A stretch of DNA of 64,000 nt from Sutcliffiella horikoshii (lineage in GTDB: Bacteria > Bacillota > Bacilli > Bacillales > Bacillaceae_I). The stretch spans positions 3,364,666 through 3,428,665 of the forward strand of contig KV440964.1 of the NCBI GenBank assembly GCA_001636495.1, given 5' to 3'. Under the pieces are notes generated by a model. The model ran no database searches and was not told where the DNA came from. It was given only the letters and a program-made list of their open reading frames with translations. The translations under genes were made by a program, and so were the position numbers. Shown piece after piece: positions 9,207 through 18,534 of the stretch. The first letter of the stretch is position 1; each line of letters opens with the position of its first letter.

Positions 9207-10970
9207 ATGAAAATAATTGCTACCACTTTAAATGCAAAATATATCCACACCAACCTCGCTATTCGTTACCTAAAGGCATATGCCGAGCCAGAGTATGCAG
9301 TGGATTTAGTCGAATATACCATTAAAGATCCGGTTATGAATATCGTGTCGGACTTGATTCAAAGAAAGCCTGACGTCATAGGATTCAGCTGTTATATATG
9401 GAACATAGAAGAAACAATCAAAGTCATGAGCATGTTGAAAAAAATCAATCCTGATCTAATACTTGTCCTTGGTGGTCCTGAAGTGACATATGACGTAACA
9501 GAGTGGCTGGACCGCTTGTCAGACGTTGACTTTATTGTTCTAGGCGAAGGGGAGATCACATTCAAGCAGCTTCTTCAGGAATTGGAGGGAGAAAGGAATT
9601 TCGATTCCATTAGCGGCTTAGCTTACCGTGAAGGAATGGAAAAGAAAATATCCCCACAACGAAACAAAGTGGATTTGAAGGAACTTCCTTCTCCTTATCG
9701 CTTTGAAGAAGATCTGGCACAGCTGGGTAAAAGGGTGACATACTTTGAAACGAGCAGAGGCTGTCCGTTCAGCTGTCAGTTCTGTCTATCTTCTATTGAA
9801 GTCGGCGTGCGTTATTTTGACCGCGAAAAAGTAAAAGAGGACATTCGTTTCTTGATGAACAACGGAGCAAAGACTATCAAATTTGTCGACCGTACCTTCA
9901 ATATCAGTCGCAGCTATGCCATGGAAATGTTCCGTTTCCTTATTGATGAGCACCTCCCTGGGACCGTCTTCCAATTTGAAATCACAGCTGACATCATGCG
10001 ACCGGAAGTCATTGAATTCTTGAACCAGGAAGCCCCTGTTGGCTTGTTCCGTTTCGAAATCGGAGTACAATCAACCAACGATGCAACAAACGAGCTTGTC
10101 ATGCGGAAACAGAACTTCTCCAAGCTCTCCCGTACTGTGACCATGGTCAAGGATGGCGGAAAGATCGATCAACATCTTGATTTAATTGCAGGGTTGCCCG
10201 AAGAGGATTACCATTCCTTTAAGAAAACGTTTAATGATGTATTTGCACTACGTCCTGAAGAACTTCAACTTGGCTTTTTGAAAATGCTTCGTGGAACGGG
10301 GCTTAGAATTCGCTCAAAAGAGCATGATTACATTTATATGGACCATGCCCCATATGAGATTCTAGGTAACAACATTTTGAGTTTTGATGATATCATCCGT
10401 ATCAAACAGGTAGAGGACGTTCTGGAGAAGTATTGGAACGACCATAGAATGGATGCTACCGTTGAGCACCTAGTGTCAGGAGTATTTGAAACGCCTTTCG
10501 ATTTCTTCCAAAACTTTGGATCTTATTGGGACAAACAAGGGTGGTCCAGAATCGGTCATCAATTGGAAGATCTGTATAAACGCCTTTTTGCCTTTTTACA
10601 AGAGGAGGACGTGGCTACGCTAGGTGTTGTAGAAAGTTTGTTGAAATATGATTACTTGCGCCACCAGAAGTTCAAGCCTCGTAAACCTTGGTGGCAGGAC
10701 CGTTTAGAGAAAGACGTTAGAACCGGCATTTACAAACAGATTCTTCATACACCGGATGTGTTGGGGGAAGAATTTGCAGCTTTGCAATTAAACGAAAAAG
10801 AGCTGTATAAGCATACCATGATTGAATCCATTCATTTCGATTTGTCCGTTTACTTGGAAACAGGGCAACTCAAGGAAGAAGAAAGCTTTGTTTTGGTGTA
10901 CTTCAACCAGACAACAAACAAGACAGCGATCTACCCTATTGCATCAGAAACAAGAAAAACTGCCAGCTGA
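9207..10970 (+). CDS. B12-binding-domain radical SAM protein (DUF4080 type)
   Basis: 587 aa. Residues 1-125 form a B12-binding-like Rossmann domain (VIGFSCYIWN, LVLGGPEVTY, FIVLGEGE). The radical SAM core follows with the 4Fe-4S motif CPFSCQFC and a TIM-barrel part to about residue 400. The rest matches the C-terminal DUF4080 region. The substrate is unknown. The first domain lacks the DxHxxG cobalamin motif, so cobalamin binding is uncertain. The gene is monocistronic and ends at a terminator shared with the small convergent gene. Confidence 0.88.
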   Translation: MKIIATTLNAKYIHTNLAIRYLKAYAEPEYAVDLVEYTIKDPVMNIVSDLIQRKPDVIGFSCYIWNIEETIKVMSMLKKINPDLILVLGGPEVTYDVTEWLDRLSDVDFIVLGEGEITFKQLLQELEGERNFDSISGLAYREGMEKKISPQRNKVDLKELPSPYRFEEDLAQLGKRVTYFETSRGCPFSCQFCLSSIEVGVRYFDREKVKEDIRFLMNNGAKTIKFVDRTFNISRSYAMEMFRFLIDEHLPGTVFQFEITADIMRPEVIEFLNQEAPVGLFRFEIGVQSTNDATNELVMRKQNFSKLSRTVTMVKDGGKIDQHLDLIAGLPEEDYHSFKKTFNDVFALRPEELQLGFLKMLRGTGLRIRSKEHDYIYMDHAPYEILGNNILSFDDIIRIKQVEDVLEKYWNDHRMDATVEHLVSGVFETPFDFFQNFGSYWDKQGWSRIGHQLEDLYKRLFAFLQEEDVATLGVVESLLKYDYLRHQKFKPRKPWWQDRLEKDVRTGIYKQILHTPDVLGEEFAALQLNEKELYKHTMIESIHFDLSVYLETGQLKEEESFVLVYFNQTTNKTAIYPIASETRKTAS

Positions 10971-10988
10971 GTACAGCTAGCAGTTTTT
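10955..10988. terminator. Bidirectional terminator
   Basis: AAAAACTGC and GCAGTTTTT flank AGCTGAGTACAGCT. The stem overlaps the last codons and stop of both convergent genes. Confidence 0.75.
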
Positions 10989-11162
10989 CTTTTTATCTTT
11001 TTTGTTCTTCTTGTTGTTGGATTCAATTGCATTTTCAAAAGCTTTCGCAGCATTAGGGTCTCCGAATTCAGGACCGAATTCCTCATTCAAACTGTCACGT
11101 GAAATCGCATGTTCCTCTTTGTGTGCCTGCTTCTGTTTTTTCTTCTTTGTATTTTTATCCAT
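10977..11162 (-). CDS. Small Lys-rich hydrophilic protein
   Basis: 61 aa, with lysine-rich ends and an acidic middle (NEEFGPEFGDPNAAKAFENA). AAGGGGG lies 7-8 bases before ATG. It follows a similar small gene by 14 bp and is probably co-transcribed with it. Composition recalls small Bacillus spore or dehydration-related proteins, but I cannot name a family. Confidence 0.65.
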   Translation of the reverse strand: MDKNTKKKKQKQAHKEEHAISRDSLNEEFGPEFGDPNAAKAFENAIESNNKKNKKDKKKNC

Positions 11163-11176
11163 CCTAGAATCCCCCT

Positions 11177-11332
11177 TTACTTCCCTTGTCGACCTTTTTT
11201 GGAATTACGGTTTGCACCGCGAATCATATCCTCTTGCTGATATTCAGCAGAAAACTCCGTATCCGGCAAACTTTCCTTCGGTGTTTTGTTATTATTTTTC
11301 GCTGCATCGTGGGCAACTTTTCTCTTTGCCAT
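11177..11332 (-). CDS. Small hydrophilic protein, 51 aa
   Basis: Begins MAKRKVAHDAAKNNN and contains PDTEFSAEYQQED and a basic tail NSKKGRQGK. GGGGGTGATAGAA precedes ATG 11332. The opening resembles the KRK-start of minor acid-soluble spore proteins, and the middle weakly resembles YfhD-type proteins. Neither assignment is secure. Its stop lies inside the ribosome site region of the next gene, so the two form an operon. Confidence 0.6.
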   Translation of the reverse strand: MAKRKVAHDAAKNNNKTPKESLPDTEFSAEYQQEDMIRGANRNSKKGRQGK

Positions 11333-11367
11333 TTCTATCACCCCCATGAAAGTAGGTTGCCCCTATG

Positions 11368-11499
11368 TCATTTTTCACATTCTTCATAGGCAATTAAAAC
11401 AATTTCTTCCCCGATTTCCTCCCGTAACTTTTGCTCATATTTCGTAATCTGTTCCAGCTTGTCCTGTGAAAGGTGTGCTATCTCAAATTTCTTCGCCAT
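11368..11499 (-). CDS. Small hypothetical protein, 43 aa
   Basis: MAKKFEIAHLSQDKLEQI, continuing with a charged helix and IGEEIVLIAYEE. AAAGGAGGAAGG lies upstream with good spacing. One helix dominates and there is no signal or membrane segment. It is likely the first gene of the minus-strand cluster of small proteins. Family not recognised. Confidence 0.65.
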   Translation of the reverse strand: MAKKFEIAHLSQDKLEQITKYEQKLREEIGEEIVLIAYEECEK

Positions 11500-11582
11500 T
11501 TGATCCTTCCTCCTTTTTATTGGTACATACTTATTTATTTAAAACAAATGCTAAAAGTATACATCCCGTGGAGGTGAAAGGT

Positions 11583-11930
11583 ATGAAAGAAAAAGATGAA
11601 TCACTGGAAGTACCTTATATGGAGGAGACGATGCCGCATCAAATCAACTCCCCTTCTTTTAAAGGCTCCAATATGAAAATGCAGCCACCGTTTGTCAACG
11701 ATCATGGAGTCGTCATCGGGGACAGCAAATACAATTCCGAGGGGTCCCCCTTAAATAATTGGAGCGACGACGTTGACCCAGCCATTATGGCAGGGGAGGA
11801 ATGGGTGCATCCAACCAATGATATCGGATGGAATTCATCTGAAAACCGGGAACTTGTGGAGAAATCCAAAAAACCTCAAGGTGTACCCTTTACACACCCA
11901 GATAAAGATGTGAGCTATGGTAGAGATTGA
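11583..11930 (+). CDS. DUF3905-type protein
   Basis: 115 aa, rich in Asn, Pro and acidic residues, with the conserved-looking stretches HGVVIGDSKYNSEGSPLNNW and EWVHPTNDIGWNSSENREL. The start at ATG 11583 is set by GTGGAGGTGAAAGGT just before it; an upstream open frame to 11466 overlaps the divergent small gene and is not believed. Function unknown; the family is found in spore-formers. Confidence 0.75.
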   Translation: MKEKDESLEVPYMEETMPHQINSPSFKGSNMKMQPPFVNDHGVVIGDSKYNSEGSPLNNWSDDVDPAIMAGEEWVHPTNDIGWNSSENRELVEKSKKPQGVPFTHPDKDVSYGRD

Positions 11931-11952
11931 GGAATAAAAAAATCAAAAAAAT

Positions 11953-11984
11953 TCCTTTGGGGGTCAGACCCCCAAAGGATTTTT
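11953..11984. terminator. GGGGGTCAGACCCCC hairpin terminator
   Basis: TCCTTTGGGGGTC and GACCCCCAAAGGA form a near-perfect palindrome flanked by A and T runs. It ends the DUF3905 gene. A second copy of the same hairpin is at 47441. Confidence 0.75.
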
Positions 11985-11997
11985 CACTTTAACGTCG

Positions 11998-12025
11998 AAA
12001 CCCGCCTCTGTATAGGCGGGTTTCG
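11998..12025. terminator. Terminator of the sugar-uptake operon
   Basis: AAACCCGCC, TCTGTATA, GGCGGGTTT. It lies 26 bp past the last permease gene on the minus strand. Confidence 0.75.
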
Positions 12026-12050
12026 TTAGGTAGTATGCTTGCTTGCGTTT

Positions 12051-12878
12051 TTACTTGCCCCCCGTAAAGGAGATCCCTTTAATGAAATAGCGGTTAAAGA
12101 AGCCGTATATGAGCAGTACTGGGAGGGTGAATACCATGGACGCTGCCATGATATAGTTCCAGTAACTGATATACTGGCCTTTGAATGTGTTCAACCCGAG
12201 CGGTAATGTGAACATTGATGGATCCGACAGAATAATCAACGGTCGCATAAAGTCATTCCAGAAGCCCATGAATACGAATATTGCCTGTGCAGCTAGGGCT
12301 GGTTTTGCCAATGGGAGCACAATCTTAAAGAATGTACCGAATCTGCTAAGTCCATCCATTTCCGCTGCCTCTTCCAGTTCTTTCGGAAAGTTGATGAAGA
12401 ATTGTCTCATCATAAAGATAAAAGTAGCATTGATCATCGCAGGTACAATCATCCCTTGGTAGGAATTCAACCACCCCAGTTCACGAAGAATTAAGTAGTT
12501 AGGAATCATTGTAACCTGTGCAGGGATCATTAATACTGCAAGTATAATGATAAACAGAGTTTTACGTCCTGGAAAGCTAAGCCTTGCCAGGGCATACCCT
12601 GCCATTGAGTTGAATAACAGGTTCAATGAAGTACCCGCCAATCCGATAATCAAACTGTTCAACAACCAACGAGGGAATAGCTCCTGTTCTAAGAAAATCT
12701 GTTTATAGTTATCAAATGTGAAATTTCTCGGTATGAAATTGATCGTCCCACTAACAATTTCTTCTAACGTTTTAAAGGAAGAAGAGACTGCCCATATAAA
12801 TGGAACAAGGGTAATAACCGCATACAGAACGAGAATACCATATAAAAATGCTTTTCCGATACTAAGCTTCTTCTTCAC
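12051..12878 (-). CDS. CUT1 sugar ABC transporter permease (MalG type)
   Basis: Inner-membrane permease of 275 aa with six predicted segments. The EAA motif EEAAEMDGLSRFGTFFKIVLP is present and contacts the ATPase. The start is GTG 12878, preceded by GAGGGGG. It is the last gene of the operon, 12 bp after the MalF-type permease. No ATPase is encoded here, so the system presumably shares an MsmX-type ATPase encoded elsewhere. Confidence 0.92.
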   Translation of the reverse strand: MKKKLSIGKAFLYGILVLYAVITLVPFIWAVSSSFKTLEEIVSGTINFIPRNFTFDNYKQIFLEQELFPRWLLNSLIIGLAGTSLNLLFNSMAGYALARLSFPGRKTLFIIILAVLMIPAQVTMIPNYLILRELGWLNSYQGMIVPAMINATFIFMMRQFFINFPKELEEAAEMDGLSRFGTFFKIVLPLAKPALAAQAIFVFMGFWNDFMRPLIILSDPSMFTLPLGLNTFKGQYISYWNYIMAASMVFTLPVLLIYGFFNRYFIKGISFTGGK

Positions 12879-12890
12879 GATGCAGCCCCC

Positions 12891-13796
12891 TCAATATAGA
12901 GATTCTTCTTTGGAAAATTTACGTTGCAATAAAGTTGCGACCAGAATAACAAGGGATAGCATAACTGCAATAGCTGCAGCATAACCCATGGTCCCCAGAC
13001 TCTTAAAGGCATACTGATAGATCAATAATACAACTGTCAATGTAGAGTTATCCGGTCCGCCAGATCCCCCTGAAAAAATGAAGGACTGATCAAACAGCTG
13101 GAACGTCCCAATCAAGCCCATGATGACAACAAAGGATGTCACCGGACGTAAGTTTGGTACTGTAATGTAGATGAACTTCTTGAAAGCGTTGGCTCCATCA
13201 AGTTCTGCCGCTTCGTATAGAGATTCAGGAATATCCTGGAGGGCAGCAAGATAGATAACCATAAAGAACGGTGCCGTAGCCCAAATATTCATAATCATAA
13301 TTGCTATTAACGCTACACTCGGATCTCCTATCCAATTATAGGTAGGTAGTCCGACCGTAGATAAAATTTTATTCACTAATCCATTCTGATTGTACATCCA
13401 CATGAAAATCAAAGTTAATACTGCAGAGGATGTCAGTGTAGGAAGGAAGTAGACGATTCGGAAGATGCTTTGCCCTTTCAAGCCTGCGTTTAACGTTGCA
13501 GCAAGAATGAGTGCAAGCAATGTCTGAATTGGAACTACTATAATGACATATTTAAAAGTATTCCATAGCGCACGTAGAGCTCGGCCGTCATCCGATATAT
13601 TCGTGAAATTGCTTAATCCTACAAATTCATATGTCGCCGTACCTAATAGCTGTACCTTATGGAAAGATAAGAAAAATGCATAAATAATCGGGCCGACAAT
13701 GAATAATGCAAGCACGAAAATGGTTGGCGCCATAAATGAATAGCCTTGTGTAGCCTCTCGTAGTGTCCGCTTTGAATAGGTACGTTTTTTCTTCAT
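12891..13796 (-). CDS. CUT1 sugar ABC transporter permease (MalF/UgpA type)
   Basis: About 301 aa with six membrane segments and the EAA loop YEAAELDGANAFKKFIYITVP. AAGGAG lies 3 bases before ATG 13802 and 9 before ATG 13796; the latter spacing is more usual, giving MKKKRTYSKR. It forms the heterodimeric channel with the next permease. Confidence 0.92.
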   Translation of the reverse strand: MKKKRTYSKRTLREATQGYSFMAPTIFVLALFIVGPIIYAFFLSFHKVQLLGTATYEFVGLSNFTNISDDGRALRALWNTFKYVIIVVPIQTLLALILAATLNAGLKGQSIFRIVYFLPTLTSSAVLTLIFMWMYNQNGLVNKILSTVGLPTYNWIGDPSVALIAIMIMNIWATAPFFMVIYLAALQDIPESLYEAAELDGANAFKKFIYITVPNLRPVTSFVVIMGLIGTFQLFDQSFIFSGGSGGPDNSTLTVVLLIYQYAFKSLGTMGYAAAIAVMLSLVILVATLLQRKFSKEESLY

Positions 13797-13914
13797 TTTC
13801 ATTCACTCCTTTTCCCTTCCAAGAGTTCTTTTTATCTACATGAACTCTTTCTAAAGAAGAAAACCCTTGCATTTCCTCTTCACAAAGAAGTCAGTAGTGA
13901 CTCCACAAGTTAAG

Positions 13915-13953
13915 TGCCTGACTGTCCGTCAAACCCAGACAGACAGCCTGGCA
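13915..13953 (-). other. Imperfect hairpin between binding protein and permease genes
   Basis: TGCC-TGACTGTC can pair with GACAGACA-GGCA across a CGTCAAACCCA loop, with one mismatch and a bulge. Such intercistronic stems often protect the abundant binding-protein mRNA; that role is inferred here. Confidence 0.3.
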
Positions 13954-13984
13954 TAAGGGAGTCAAATCAAACTTATAGCTTAAA

Positions 13985-15232
13985 CTACTCGCCAATCTCT
14001 CTGTTTGCTTGTTTTTCCGCATCTTTCAATGCTTCATCCAGTGGGCGCTGTCCAAGGAAGGCAGATACAAATTGATTGTTAAAATTATTCATGATTGTCG
14101 GTAGATTTACACCATTAGCCCATACCGTTGCGTAGGATGCACCAGACACAAGTGCTGCGCGTTTTTCATCCTGGTCAAAGCCCAGTTTCTCTGCTACAGA
14201 CTTCCTAGTAGGCAACGCAAACCCTTTGGACGTCCATATTTCCATTCCTTCAGGACCAGTCAGGAACTCAATCAACTTCCATGACGCTTCTTTTTTCTCA
14301 GATCCTGCATTCATAACGTAGGAAACTGTGTATGCCATCGTGTTTTGCTCGCCGTTAATTGTTGGAAGTTCCGCGGTTCCATAATCGACATTAGGGAAGG
14401 TATCTTCAAGGAAAGGAATAGCCCAGTTCCCCTCGATTACCATTGCAGCTTTTTCCTGACCGAACATTTCTCCACCCCAGTTTGCACCTACATCGGTAGC
14501 TTGGGCGGCAGTTTTATCTTCGTTACGCTGGTCGATAATGGGCTGTAATGCTTCAATAACTTTGTCATCTCCAAAGTTTGCTTTACCCTCCTTCACCACT
14601 TCTCCGCCTAATGATTCTGCAATATAATACATTCTCGCAAGCTCTGGTGCCACACCAAGACCAACAACACCGTCTTTCGTCAACTCCTTGGAAACCTCAC
14701 GGACTTCATCCCATGTAGTTGGAACTTCTACTCCTGCTTCTTCAAACATCTTTTTATTGTAAAATAAAGCAAGCGTGGAATAGTCTTTTGGGAATCCATA
14801 TGTTACTCCATCCTTTTGGAAAGCTTCCAAAAGCGGTTGTTCAAAATCTTCTACATCAAATTCGTCTGTTACATAATCATCAAGTGGCTCAAGCACCCCT
14901 GTTTCAATAAGCGCCGGGGATTCAAAAGCATCCAAATAAAATACATCAGGTGCTTCTCCACCAATAAGACGTGTTTTCATAACATCCATATACTGATCAG
15001 AAATGACTTCATGCTTCACTTTGATATTCGGGTTTTTCTCTTCAAAAGCATCCAAAGCTTCTTTTAGAAGACGGGTTTCGGATGGATTACCACCCCATCC
15101 GGCAAGAGTGATTTCCACATTACCATCGGAATCCTCAGAAGAACTGCTGCTTCCACCGCTACAACCTGATAATACTCCCCCAACAAGCATTGTCGTCACA
15201 CCTAATGCCGCCAACCATTTTTTTGCTTTCAT
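13985..15232 (-). CDS. Extracellular sugar-binding lipoprotein of ABC transporter
   Basis: Family 1 solute-binding protein of 415 aa. The signal peptide ends in a lipobox (LVGGVLSGC) followed by a Ser/Asp linker, so it is anchored outside the membrane. Typical features are ITLAGWGGNPSE near the N-terminus, DVFYLDAFE and VIEGNWAIPFLE. ATG 15232 is preferred because AGAGGGG lies 8 bases upstream; ATG 15253 would add MRKRGYK. It is second in the operon after the glucosidase. The gene pair suggests an alpha-glucan oligosaccharide as substrate. Confidence 0.92.
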   Translation of the reverse strand: MKAKKWLAALGVTTMLVGGVLSGCSGGSSSSSEDSDGNVEITLAGWGGNPSETRLLKEALDAFEEKNPNIKVKHEVISDQYMDVMKTRLIGGEAPDVFYLDAFESPALIETGVLEPLDDYVTDEFDVEDFEQPLLEAFQKDGVTYGFPKDYSTLALFYNKKMFEEAGVEVPTTWDEVREVSKELTKDGVVGLGVAPELARMYYIAESLGGEVVKEGKANFGDDKVIEALQPIIDQRNEDKTAAQATDVGANWGGEMFGQEKAAMVIEGNWAIPFLEDTFPNVDYGTAELPTINGEQNTMAYTVSYVMNAGSEKKEASWKLIEFLTGPEGMEIWTSKGFALPTRKSVAEKLGFDQDEKRAALVSGASYATVWANGVNLPTIMNNFNNQFVSAFLGQRPLDEALKDAEKQANREIGE

Positions 15233-15278
15233 CTTATAACCCCTCTTCCTCATGCTTTATTTTAGTAGTATTAAAAAA

Positions 15279-17378
15279 CTAATTTTGAACCACTTCATAA
15301 CCTGTAGTGTTTTCCTTGATGGTAAGCTCCACACTGCCTTCCTCATTCCTAACAGCTGTAACCGATAAATGGCCATTCCCGATTTTAACTCTCTCCACTT
15401 CCAATAAATTCATCCCATTTGGAAATACCGGTGACAATACTATCTTTTCTTCCAATGCATCTGGGAAAAGACCTAAAATTGTTTGAACCATTACAAGTGG
15501 TGTCCCCGCGGCCCAAGCCTGCGGTGAACATGCAACAGGGTACTTGACCGCTTTTCCAACAGAACGGTCATAACCGCAGAACAATTCCGGCAAGCGATCA
15601 TACTCGAAGTGGGCTGCCGCTTCAATAAGACCTTCAATTACGACATTAGCTGCTTCTTGCTCTTTGATTTTTGACATTCCCAGCAATACCATACTGTTGT
15701 CATGTGGCCAAATACTGCCGTCATGATAACTCATCGGATTATAACCTGCTTCCCCAGTTCCCATTGTACGAATTCCAAATCCTGAAAACATTTTAGGGGA
15801 GATAAGGGTTTCGATGACCGCCTTCGCTTTCTCCTCATCCAACATCTCCGAGAATAGTACATGTCCAGGATTGGAAGTTATCGTTCCTACCTGCTGTTTA
15901 TCGCGGTCCAAAGCAATCGCATAGTAATTGACATCATCCATCCAGAACGCTTCATCAAATTTAATCTTCAGCTTTTGGCTTTCTTCTCTTAATGCTTCAG
16001 CCTTTGGATTCCCAAGCTTGTCATAGATAGAAGCCAATCCCATTTTCGCTTGGAACACATAGCCCTGTACTTCGGAAAGGGCTATGGGAGTCGTAGCATA
16101 ATCACCACTGCGATGGACGATGGAATCTCCTGAATCCTTCCAACCTTGATTGGCAATTCCTTTACTTGCTTCTTGGTGATATTCCACAAATAGATCTCCA
16201 TCTCTATCTCCATACTGGTCTATCCAGGTTAGTGCCGCTTCTATATTTGTTTCCAAATCCTCTACCACTTGAAGATCTCCAGTCCATTTGACATACTCTG
16301 TCAAAAGAATCAAAAACAGTGGAGTTGCATCGATTGTTCCGTAATAAGGTGTGAAGGGAATTTGCTCAGTAGTTGCTAATTCCCCAAAGCGAATTTCGTG
16401 AATAATTTTTCCTGGCTGTTCATCCCTCCAAGGATCCACTTTTGCACCTTGTTTACTTGCCATTGTGTAAAGGGTTCCTTTGGCCACTTCCGGCTGAAAG
16501 GCCAACATCTGAAGAGCGGCAATCAAACTATCTCTTCCAAAAGGAACACCAAACCAAGGTAAGCCTGCCACCGGGAACTTGCCGTATCCAAGATCGGTCA
16601 ACAATACTCGTAGATCCCCTAACCCCCGGTCCACCAAACGTTGCAATGGGAGACAATCCGTTCTCACCTTTGTAATATCCTTATTCCAGCCGTTGTAAGA
16701 CTTCTTTAACTTCTCCAAAGCCTCAGGTGCCGAAAGTATAGTAGCTGCCACTTGTTCTCCATGCTGCGGTTGTACCTTTAACGTAATCGACTGCTCTTCC
16801 TCATGCCCCAGCTCAAAATGGAATTGAAGAGCACCTGATTCTGGATCTGTTGATTTTGCTTCCCTGTCCCATTCAATGTACGTCCTGCGTGAGAGATTAT
16901 CAGTTCCTTCGTAATGGAACGTCAACGACTTTTCATCCGATGTCTGACCGGTTCTTTTTCCTATATCCCCATTCTGAAATCCGCGGACAATGAACATATC
17001 TGCAAAATCCACGTCCATATGGACACTTAAATCAAAGCTCACATTTTTAGGAAAATAGTTTTTAACTGCCAGTTTCTCATAGAAAACATCTTTGTAGATG
17101 TAGCGGGTACGCTTGATTTCTACTGACTCCCTCCATAAAACAAGCTCTCCGTTATTTTCCATATGAGGGTTTGTCATCAGAATGGTCGCCATATAATTAT
17201 CCGCTGCATCTGAGTGCAGTAGAATTGGCTCTTCTCCATTAATCTTTATATCTAGTTTGCTTAAGAAACGAGTATCCTTTGTATATAGCCCCAGCCCGTA
17301 TGGGTGATTTTCGGGGATATTCCCATTTTTATCTGTAAGAAGAAACAAATCATTTTCTTTTATAACTCTATAATCCAT
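15279..17378 (-). CDS. Amylo-alpha-1,6-glucosidase / debranching-enzyme-type glycosidase
   Basis: 699 aa, no signal peptide, so it acts on imported sugars. Residues about 1-215 are a GDE_N_bis-type beta domain (GLYTKDTRFLSKLDIKING). Residues about 250-690 form an (alpha/alpha)6 barrel (GLPWFGVPFGRDSL, NQGWKDSGDSI, YHDGSIWPHDNS). These Asp/Glu-containing loops are where the catalytic acids should lie. The start is ATG 17378 because GGAGGT lies just upstream. Two LacI-type operators precede it. The exact linkage specificity is not readable from sequence. Confidence 0.85.
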   Translation of the reverse strand: MDYRVIKENDLFLLTDKNGNIPENHPYGLGLYTKDTRFLSKLDIKINGEEPILLHSDAADNYMATILMTNPHMENNGELVLWRESVEIKRTRYIYKDVFYEKLAVKNYFPKNVSFDLSVHMDVDFADMFIVRGFQNGDIGKRTGQTSDEKSLTFHYEGTDNLSRRTYIEWDREAKSTDPESGALQFHFELGHEEEQSITLKVQPQHGEQVAATILSAPEALEKLKKSYNGWNKDITKVRTDCLPLQRLVDRGLGDLRVLLTDLGYGKFPVAGLPWFGVPFGRDSLIAALQMLAFQPEVAKGTLYTMASKQGAKVDPWRDEQPGKIIHEIRFGELATTEQIPFTPYYGTIDATPLFLILLTEYVKWTGDLQVVEDLETNIEAALTWIDQYGDRDGDLFVEYHQEASKGIANQGWKDSGDSIVHRSGDYATTPIALSEVQGYVFQAKMGLASIYDKLGNPKAEALREESQKLKIKFDEAFWMDDVNYYAIALDRDKQQVGTITSNPGHVLFSEMLDEEKAKAVIETLISPKMFSGFGIRTMGTGEAGYNPMSYHDGSIWPHDNSMVLLGMSKIKEQEAANVVIEGLIEAAAHFEYDRLPELFCGYDRSVGKAVKYPVACSPQAWAAGTPLVMVQTILGLFPDALEEKIVLSPVFPNGMNLLEVERVKIGNGHLSVTAVRNEEGSVELTIKENTTGYEVVQN

Positions 17379-17404
17379 CGTTGTACCTCCTAGGCTATAA
17401 TGCA

Positions 17405-17420
17405 TCCGAAACGTTTTGGA
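17405..17420. promoter_or_regulatory. LacI-type operator O1
   Basis: TCCGAAACGTTTTGGA, a near-perfect palindrome centred on CG, 27 bp before the glucosidase start. Same motif as at 17471 and 18535. Confidence 0.7.
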
Positions 17421-17470
17421 TTTTCGCCATACTTCTAATTACCAGCAAGTGATTTGCATCTTCTTCTTTT

Positions 17471-17486
17471 TCCAAAACGTTTCGGA
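17471..17486. promoter_or_regulatory. LacI-type operator O2
   Basis: TCCAAAACGTTTCGGA, 66 bp from O1 centre to centre, which suits looping or double occupancy at the glucosidase promoter. Confidence 0.7.
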
Positions 17487-17498
17487 TATTCTGGTTGT

Positions 17499-17524
17499 AA
17501 AAAAGCACTCGTATAGTGCCTTAT
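17499..17524 (-). terminator. Terminator of the lacI-type repressor gene
   Basis: GCACTATACGAGTGC stem followed on the minus strand by TTTTTT. It separates the repressor gene from the regulated operon. Confidence 0.65.
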
Positions 17525-18526
17525 TTACGTGGACTCTCTTATGATGAGTTGCGTGTCAATAATTCTTGAATGTGATTGCTCTTTTCCTTCCAACATGTCA
17601 ATTAAAAGAATCGCCGCTTCATACCCCAGTTTAAATTTGTCCTGGCGAATGGTTGACAAACTTGGATTAGAATAGGATGCCAGCATAATGTCATCATATC
17701 CTATCACTGCAATATCTTCAGGTACTTTCTTACCGATGGCCTTTATGGCTCGCAAAACACCTAATGCCATCAAGTCACTTGCACAGAAAACAGCTGTAAT
17801 GTCAGGGTTGGCAGTTAAAAGTTCCATTGCCACTTCTTCTGCTACTTTTTCTTTGAACTCACCGTTCCGGATCCAATCCTGTCGGAAAGGCAGCTCCTCC
17901 TCATTGATAGCTTCAAGATACCCTTGCAAACGTCTCATGCTTACATCCGCTTTCTCATGCCCGTTTATCATGGCAATATTGGTATGTCCATGTTTTATCA
18001 AGTGGGCCACCGCTTTTTTGGCACCTTCCACATTATCTGTCGTAACATATCCAACAGTATCGGACTCCTGGGGGATATCTACCAGTACACAAGGGATGTC
18101 GCTTTCCACTACCTCTTGCAAATAAGGATCATTCATCTTTATTCCTTGTAAAATAACCCCATCTACCCGCCTTTCCCTACAAAGCTGGGTGTACGTCTTT
18201 TGACTCTGCTTTGTGGAGGTAGTACTAAAAAGTACCAGGTCGTAGTCGGAATTCGCTGAAGCTTCATTGATTCCACAAAGCACCTCAAAAGTGAAATTAT
18301 CCTTAACTCCTTCCCTGTTCATATCAGAAACAAGGAGTCCAATCGTTTTGGACTTTTTCATCACAAGGCTTCTGGCAACCGTGTTGGGACTGTAATTCAA
18401 TTCCTTTGCTACCTCTTCAATTCTTTTCCTCGTTTTTTGATTTACATCAGAATAACCGTTTAGTGCTCTTGAAACAGTTGTGACAGAAACACCAGCCACC
18501 CTTGCTATATCTTTTATCGTTGTCAT
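17525..18526 (-). CDS. LacI-family transcriptional repressor
   Basis: 333 aa. The N-terminal helix-turn-helix and hinge are textbook (TTIKDIARVAGVSVTTVSRA; SPNTVARSLV). A periplasmic-binding-like sensor domain fills 60-333. GGGAGG lies 6 bases before ATG. It sits upstream of, and in the same direction as, the glucosidase-transporter genes. The same palindrome lies before its own start and twice before the glucosidase, so it most likely represses both. The inducer is probably the imported oligosaccharide or a product of it. Confidence 0.92.
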   Translation of the reverse strand: MTTIKDIARVAGVSVTTVSRALNGYSDVNQKTRKRIEEVAKELNYSPNTVARSLVMKKSKTIGLLVSDMNREGVKDNFTFEVLCGINEASANSDYDLVLFSTTSTKQSQKTYTQLCRERRVDGVILQGIKMNDPYLQEVVESDIPCVLVDIPQESDTVGYVTTDNVEGAKKAVAHLIKHGHTNIAMINGHEKADVSMRRLQGYLEAINEEELPFRQDWIRNGEFKEKVAEEVAMELLTANPDITAVFCASDLMALGVLRAIKAIGKKVPEDIAVIGYDDIMLASYSNPSLSTIRQDKFKLGYEAAILLIDMLEGKEQSHSRIIDTQLIIREST

Positions 18527-18534
18527 GGCATCCT

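Noticed and set aside
17405-17486. CcpA cre sites
   Set aside because: The AAACGTTT centre is similar, but the outer bases TCC/GGA are not the TG/CA of cre, and a dedicated LacI regulator is adjacent.
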